This document shows, piece by piece, positions 56,740 to 64,000 of a stretch of 64,000 bases of DNA. The position numbers were made by a program, and so were the translations under genes. The notes below the pieces were generated by a model. It worked only from the letters and a program-made list of their open reading frames with translations, searched no databases and was not told where the DNA came from. Source of the stretch: Lactarius indigo (taxonomy: Eukaryota; Basidiomycota; Agaricomycetes; Russulales; Russulaceae); assembly GCA_025766275.1 (NCBI GenBank), contig JAFKAC010000006.1, positions 1,612,001 to 1,676,000 on the forward strand, read 5' to 3'. How positions within the stretch are numbered: position 1 is the first letter of the stretch; the number at the start of each line of letters is the position of its first letter.

Positions 56740-58102
56740 TTAGTCTAAGACAGAGTACTTCGTTAGATGCTCAGGTATCGCGCCTGTCAAACCCTTCGAC
56801 TCTATCCACTTCTTTGAAAACAACCTGCTTTGGTACCGGTATGCCCCATCACAGAGTACGGTCGTGATTGTTTTACCTGGTGCCGTTCAATGAGACCACT
56901 CAAAACGAACGCGGAGGGTGATCACTTTACCTGGGCCTAATTTTTGGGCGAGTTCATATGCCGCTACCACATTGAGTGCAGAGCTTGCACCGATGTACAG
57001 GCCTTCCGAGTCGAGAAGGTCGTACACCATCGCGATCGACTTCTCATCTGATATATGGAGTGCGCCAGTCCAACTTGTCGACGAAAGTGCCAAGGTTATT
57101 CGTCACGCGTCCCTGGCCGATCCCTATGCGCGACTGACCGCACGCACCGACGGAAAGAAAGTATAAGAAAGAGAAGCGCGTCAATAAGAGAGAGAGACGC
57201 GCGGCACCTTCAGTGATGGAGCTCCCGCTCCTCTCCATCAACTTGCCCCCGCTAGTCACATAGGCATGCAGCACGCTTCCCGGCGGGTCCGCAAGCCACA
57301 CCTGCACCCTCCCATCGCTCTTCTCCTTCAAGTACCTCCCGACGCCCGCGAGCGTCCCGCCCGTCCCGGTGCCCACGACGAACGCATCGACGGTTCCCTG
57401 CGTCTGCGCCCAGATCTCAGGGCCGGTCGTGCGGTAATGCGCGTCCGCATTCGCGGTGTTGTCGAACTGGTCCGTCCAGACTGCGCCGGGCGTCGTGCGC
57501 GCATAGTCGCGCGCCTGGTGGTTGTAGTTGCGCGCGTCGTCGTACGGCACCGCTGGCACGGCGCGCACCTCGGCGCCCAGCACCCGCAGCAGGTCGATCT
57601 TCTCCTGGCTCTGCGTGTCTGGCATGTAGATCACGCACCGGTAGCCCCTGGCGCGGCAGACGTGCGCGAGGCCAATGCCCGTGTTCCCTGCGGTCCCTTC
57701 AACTACCGTGCCGCCAGGCTTGAGTCTGCATCACCCAAAATGAAATGAAATTAGTTTTTTTTTTTCTTTCAGTGGAGCATGTTGTGTTGTGGGAGAACGA
57801 CGAACTCACCGACCATCAGCCTCCGCAGCTTCGATGACGCCGAGGGCGGCTCTGTCCTTCACGCTACCACCGGGGTTCTGGAATTCCGCTTTGCCGTATA
57901 TTTTTGAGCCTGTCTTCTCCGAAAGATTCTTCAGGTAGATCTGAGCCCACGATATTTAGACACGGTGCCCCTGCAGGACGGGAGAGAGCGGACGCCTCAC
58001 GAGGGGGGTGTTTCCCACAGCACCGACGAAGCCGTTGACAGAATGTGAAGTGAAACCCCTGGAAAGCATGGGTCTCAACGATGCTGCAATCGCGGAGATC
58101 AT
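56740..58102 (-). CDS. Cysteine synthase (PLP-dependent), one frame step
   Basis: Start [17 protein letters not shown] (58102), probably a mitochondrial presequence. Exon 1 ends in G-N-T-P-L; exon 2 (to 57810) [18 protein letters not shown] (the Lys binds PLP); exon 3 from 57725: [10 protein letters not shown] (substrate loop), [16 protein letters not shown] (phosphate cradle), S-I-T-E-G; exon 4 [10 protein letters not shown] to 56931 (S-S-A-L-N-V-V-A-A); last exon 56876-56740 [10 protein letters not shown]...Y-S-V-L-D. It converts O-acetylserine (or homologue) plus sulfide to cysteine. One extra T near 57085 (D-K-L-D / G-A-L-H-I-S-D-E) breaks exon 4: sequencing slip or recent lesion. Downstream of ARF1 on the same strand. 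Confidence 0.82.
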
Positions 58103-58490
58103 GGTCTCTGAGAAAGGTAAATTTGGGTAGAGGGAGCACCTCACAGTACGTGGCCCGCGGCTGGCGACCTCGATGAGATTTCGAGAAGGCGTGCGTATTT
58201 CGCAATAACAGGCAGACACACACTTATGTAATTACGCTAAGGGACCATGAAAGGCTTCCCAGGATTTAGTCGTGAGAGAAACGAAATTTGAAAGAAAGAG
58301 TATCCCGGTACACAAAGACGCGGTGGAGGAGATGGCATGGACACGTATGTATGTATGAGAATGTATAGTCGGGTCTGGGTCGTCATGCATAGGCCACGAA
58401 ACAAGCCGAGATCAGCAGAACGGTATAGGGTATAGCAGAGAACGAGGGAAAGCGGAGGGTGTATCACAGACATCAAGGCTCTGTGAAGCA

Positions 58491-59380
<890 letters not shown>

Positions 59381-59780
59381 GAATCAAAAAAAGGGAATGA
59401 CGAGAAGAGAGAAAAAGATGAGTGTGGTGGTGGTTGCACAGGCGGTGAAGGGGACCCGAAACGAAACAGTGGCCCCAGGCGTGTCCATGGGACCGAGATC
59501 AGGACCCCGGCCACTGCCCCACAAGAAATATCATTGGTTCGGGGTGGTATACCAAACCTCATTGGCTCCGTATATTCACTTTCATTTACGCTACAAAGAC
59601 GAGGTAAGTTATCCAAGAACGATGCACACTGTTGACGGAAGGCACGTTTCAGATGCCGTGTCTTCTACGTTGACAAATCTCCCCTTGTCTCGGTATGACC
59701 CTTGAAGCTTGAAGCTTGACGTACAACGCCCGGTCGCTGACAGCGCTGACACTCGCCGTGTCAATGTCGTTATATTTGTT

Positions 59781-59999
59781 ATGGCCGCTTCTGGTCCCGG
59801 AAGAGAGCCCTGGACGACGACTCTGGAGGAGCCTCCTACGTTTGGACCTTCACCAGTTTATCTCTACTTAGGGGATTCACTCCCACGAGAAGTTCTGCTC
59901 GCCATCAAAGATAACTTACTCAGCAGACTTCTCAAACACATCGGCGCAAGGCCTATCTGTATTCATATCGAAGGCGATTCCCAACACACACCTGGTTGA
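59781..59999 (+). CDS. Hypothetical small protein, 72 codons
   Basis: ATG frame M-A-A-S-G-P-G-R-E-P-W-T...G-P-S-P-V-Y-L-Y-L-G-D-S-L-P-R-E-V-L ending P-G-stop. Balanced composition with a likely amphipathic helix; divergent from ARF1 with a 400-bp gap. Family not recognised; it may be the first exon of a longer gene that I cannot extend. Confidence 0.35.
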   Translation: MAASGPGREPWTTTLEEPPTFGPSPVYLYLGDSLPREVLLAIKDNLLSRLLKHIGARPICIHIEGDSQHTPG

Positions 60000-62532
60000 T
60001 GACAGGTGTCATATGCTCATTAGAAACGAATGTCTCACTGTGCAGATGACCGGTACTCTATTCCAACATCGCATCGCATCGCATACACCTTTTTTTAGAG
60101 CGTGCGGGCTCGGGAACGGTGAATTGGATTGGTGCAGCTGGCCTTTGTGATGTTGCCGCGATCCATCCGAAAATTACAGTACATCATACATCTACAACCG
60201 TTGGCCCAATGTCACTGATGACCCGATTTGGACACAGCACATTTTTTGCGGTTCGTCGCCGTACCAACGGAGCCAACCCCGCTCGCTGACCGGGTCAAGA
60301 TCCTTCGGGCCATCTTCCTTGTGTTTTAACCATCTTCGTATCTCATCTAAACATCAACGTATTCATATTTCCTGAGCAGTTATTCTCACGCCCTCTAAAA
60401 GCACCTCTCCGTCGACAAGCGGCAGCGCGAGAAGCTAGGGGAGTTCTTACCAGAGAGCACGGCGGGTGTTCCCTCTCTCTTCAGGACGTCCATCCGCTCA
60501 CGCGTGCACAGAAGGAATGTACGAGTATGCTGCCAGGGTCCGTTGCACGATCCGTGAGGTGCTCGTCAAGTCTTGCTCCTTGCGCATATCGTATGACCAA
60601 GTCTCCGACCGTTTCACACCCCTGCGCCCGTGAGCGCGGCGCCATCACGGGTGCTGGTGCACTTGCGTGTCGTGATCACCCCTTACAAGACTAAGTCTCA
60701 AAGCGCACGGGTGTGGTAGAACGCCTTTCCTCCCGTTACTCCTCGCGGGCAAGTTTCTTTCACTGTCCCTCCTGCTACTCTATTCAACGCGTACGCTACA
60801 GTCTTGAGTGTTGCGTTGACGAGCGTCGATCGCCTTGCGCAGTGGTTTGTGATTATTTATCGCATCACGCCGTCGTCCTTGTTCCTCTTGGTTCTTTGAG
60901 TGGCCTTGGTTGCGGGTCCGGCGCGTTGCGGAGATGGGTGTCAGTTGGTGGTGTTGTGCGAAGTTAGAGATTGGGGGGTTGGGTGTGAATAACTGAAGAA
61001 CGTATCAAAGCGCACAAAAATACATACAAAAGTTGGAACAAAAATCACATCATTTCATTCCGCCTTAGCTACTGACCATACAAACACAGGTTGGCTTCCG
61101 CGCCTATCCATCCAATGAAATGTCCTTTCTGAGCGGGTACCATCCATGCGACAGGTAAAGTCAAAATGTCACAAGACCATCAAGCTTCGTATTGCCATAA
61201 TGGTTGTGCGTTACCCACCCAAACATTGCCTAGAGCCCGCCACAATATACAAGCAGTGCCCCTGTAGCACCTACTGTGAGGGTCAAGAAGGTTCAGATTT
61301 AATGTTCCGGGTCTGGTGTCTTTTGCCACGATGTACTTGACGTAGGCCGGGTTCTCTTTACACAGGCGGGCAGCAAGCCGAAGTAGGACTGAGCAGCTAA
61401 GATAGCTGGGATGACGAGGACAAGGATTCGCGTATTCCAAGCCATGATGTGTACAGGGAATGCACTCGGAATCAGCAAAGGTGTTTAAATGGAAGGAGGA
61501 TAGTCTTGTAGTCATGCATGTGGTGAAAGTGGTGGATACGTACAGAAACGGACAAAGGTGTAGTGTAGATGTGGGTGCAGGGATCAAGATGGGTAGTAAG
61601 TGGGTGGTGGTGTGCGAGTTAAAATTAGGCAGAGGACAGCGGACACGCACCTTTTGTCTCCTTAGATCCGACCTTCTCTACTCTTCACGTTTATCACACG
61701 ACCATCTGAGTTTTCCTTAGGTTCGTGCGTACGAAAGCTGGTGTTTGCTCACGTCTTGCATCGGGCGAGATTGTCGGGTCGCTCAGCAACCACGTCTAGC
61801 TCGTAGTTCTGGTTGAACACTATGCTTAAACTTCCGAAAACCCTGTGGCAGAATAGCTGCTGAGCAGCTGAGCCGACATAATAGGGCGATCCGAAGGGAG
61901 AAACGCCAAAGAAAGGCTATGGTGAAGAGGATAGCTACTGGAATCGGTTACTACCTAGAAATTGCAGTCAGGACGAATACATGCAAGGCAAGGGCAGTAG
62001 GAATGGCGAAAGCAAAAAAGCTCGTAACCTAACTTGATGGCCCAGAAGCATTGGTCGCAGTCTTGCCATGCCGTCATCTAGGAGAACATAATTTGGGAGT
62101 AAGCTTGGGAGGAGGGAAGAAGGGGAAATGAGGGCTCGCCGGCCTCGGACTCTATTATTTTTTTCCACGCTCAATTGAAGAATTTTCTTGGCGATTCCGA
62201 TGATAAAGCACGGGAGCGGGGATGGTAGTTGCAGCGAGGATCGTGGCAATCATAAGGTGCCTGAGGCCTGAGAGGAAGGACGCATGCTAGACCAGATGCC
62301 AGAGGGTACTTTAGTGCGGTCGACGACGAAGGATATGCGGCCGGAGAGCCATTGGGAAGGTACATTACTCACGCTAGAGTCACGGTGGGTATGGTGATAC
62401 GACGAAGACAATGAAGCCATTTCAGGTAAAGAGCTAGTGCGAGACAAATAAATATATCGGTACGCTTCGCACGTCGCGTATACGAATACAGTAACGGAAT
62501 CGAATTTGTAGGTAGTCATGTTCTGCAATGGA
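60000..62532. other. No convincing gene
   Basis: A minus-strand frame near 61450 begins M-A-W-N-T-R-I-L-V-L-V-I-P-A-I-L-A-A-Q, a possible signal peptide, but nothing recognisable follows. The rest holds short frames only. No tRNA, rRNA or repeat noticed. Confidence 0.35.
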
Positions 62533-64000
62533 CTACGTTTCGTGCTTTGACAATAACTCTGCGATCCTGCCATGTCCAGATGCCAATGCTTCTTGTCTTG
62601 CCGTCCGCCCGTAGCCGTTCCGAACGTTCGCATTTGCACCACGTTCTAGTAAGAGCTTAGCGGCTTCAAGATCCCCATTGTACGACGCAAGATCCAATGC
62701 GGTCCTTCGATTCCTCTGGCATGCGTTCAAATCGGCATTGTGATCAAGTAATAGCCGTACGACCTGAAGTCCCCCGTATGCTGATGCGTAATGCAGCGGG
62801 GTCCAACCGTGCGCGCTTCGGGAGTTCACAGTCCGCGCCATACTCGATCAACAACTTTGCCACTTCGAGTTGCCCAAACATCGATGCTACAGCCAATGGG
62901 GTCCGGCGTTCTTCATCCCTTTCTTCGACATCTGAACCATGGTCAAGTAACGAGCGTATGACGTCAATCTGTCCATTTTCTGACGCATCGCACACCGAAA
63001 GTCGCACATTACTGAAGCCTCCCACATTTTCCCTACGTGGGCGTGGCAGCTGCCCGACGTTTGGACACTGATTTTGTGGGTCGTTTGATGACGCGGTTGG
63101 CTCCGTCCCTCCGTCCAGAGGTATCGTAGATCGGGATAGAAAGTTTGCAACCTCGAGTTCCTCGTGGTCGGAGGCCAGGTCTAAAGGTGTCTTGTTGTTG
63201 TTATCATGTATGTCATTATCTGCGCCACGTTCAACTAGGGTCTTCACGACGTTGATATAGCCTTCGGGTGCTGCTAGATGTAAAGGGGTCTGACCGTCGT
63301 TGTCACGAGAGCCGACATCTGCGCCGCGTTGAATGAGCAGTTCTATCATCTCTGTGTGACCCCCAAGCGACGCCGAATGCAAAGGAGTCAGGCCGTCATC
63401 GTCTCGAGAACCCACGTCTGCGCCATGTTGAATGAGCAGTTCTGCCATCTTGACGTGACCTTCTTGCGATGCCAAATGGCAAGGAGTCGAACCAGTCATT
63501 ACTACGAGAGCTGACACCTGCACCATGTTGGATGAGCAGTTCTGCTATGTGTACGTGACCTCGAAATGACGCCGAATGCAAAGGTGTTCGACCGTCGTTG
63601 TAGCGAGAGTTTACATCTGCGCCATGTTGAATGAGCCATTTCGCCATCTCGACATGTCCCGAAGAACACAACGCCGAATATAAAGGAGTCCGGCCCTCAT
63701 CGTCACGAGAGCCAACATCTGCGCCATGTTGAACGAGTAGCTCTGCAATCTTGACTGTAACACTGATATGACGCGAAGTGCAAAGGAGTCCAATCATTTT
63801 TGGCACTGAGGGTCTACGTCTGCACCGCTTTCAATTAGGAACCGAACGACATCCACATGTCCATTATGTGTCGCTCCGTGTAGTGGAGAAACGCCATCTT
63901 CGTCCATGGGAATTTAAGTCCGCCCCCCGCTCCAGTAGTAGGCGCAATACCCCCATTTCTCCTGCAGAGGAAGCCAATCTTAACGGAGTGCAGCGAGAGA
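62533..64000 (-). pseudogene. Ankyrin-repeat protein, 3' part, four +1 frame steps
   Basis: Enters from the right edge and reads leftward to L-S-K-H-E-T-stop. At least ten ankyrin repeats: V-S-P-L-H-G-A-T-H-N-G-H-V-D-V (63890 area), T-P-L-H-F-A-S, T-P-L-Y-S-A-L, T-P-L-H-S-A-S (twice), T-P-L-H-L-A-A-P-E-G, K-T-P-L-D-L-A-S, a linker (about 63140-63000), then R-T-P-L-A-V-A-S, W-T-P-L-H-Y-A-S and T-A-L-D-L-A-S. Ankyrin arrays mediate protein binding; no effector domain is in the window. The frame steps by +1 at about 63905, 63795, 63505 and 62840, each near the start of a repeat, with no stops otherwise. Repeats 63300-63720 are close copies of one another, so the array has expanded recently. Pseudogene or indel errors. 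Confidence 0.75.

Overview
The window looks like nuclear DNA of an agaricomycete-type basidiomycete. Single-copy genes carry short GT-AG introns of about 50-85 nt with CTRAY-like branch sites, and recognisable genes include a VanZ-like membrane protein, an RraA-fold aldolase, a TPP1/Tpz1-like shelterin subunit, an M28 aminopeptidase, cysteine synthase, ARF1, an ankyrin protein and a P-loop GTPase of a kind I associate with mushrooms. Everything was read by eye; gene models are hand-spliced and no database was consulted.

Layout. 1-3.7 kb: decayed host DNA (a UBZ zinc-finger gene end, a TFIIH p62 pseudogene and a 140-bp foldback element). 3.7-32.8 kb: one Ty1/copia element (C, minus strand) enlarged to 29 kb by nested insertions. 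These are a 1,056-bp DNA element inside its 3' LTR, a second copia (F, plus) in its RNase H region, a Ty3/gypsy (D, minus) in its integrase, and a solo LTR in its gag. D holds another gypsy (E, plus) and a solo LTR, and F holds a solo LTR. Most junctions were confirmed by 5-bp target duplications and by reading frames that rejoin exactly when the insert is removed. 32.9-35.7 kb: a 5'-truncated LINE that itself contains an inverted-repeat DNA-transposon remnant with a solo LTR of the D family inside it.

36.5-43.4 kb: the most striking object. A P-loop GTPase gene on the minus strand has conventional exons at both ends and, between them, 71 tandem 68-bp units. Each unit reads as a 65-nt intron (GTGAGT..., CTGAC branch, ...CTCCAG) plus a 3-nt exon. 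The triplet is the most variable part of the unit, is never a stop codon, and is exactly 3 nt long (once 6). The frame closes in phase 0 on both sides. Diverged units of the same architecture flank the array. If spliced as drawn, a segment of about 77 residues is assembled one codon per exon.

43.6-64 kb: host genes, mostly gene-dense: VanZ-like (-), RraA-like (+), TPP1-like (-), disrupted M28 aminopeptidase (+), cysteine synthase (-), ARF1 (-) and an ankyrin protein (-, continuing past the edge). Many host ORFs need a single extra base removed to stay open, always in the +1 direction, so residual sequencing error must be weighed against pseudogene decay. Transposon stops are largely TGA where CGA is expected, fitting cytosine-methylation decay.
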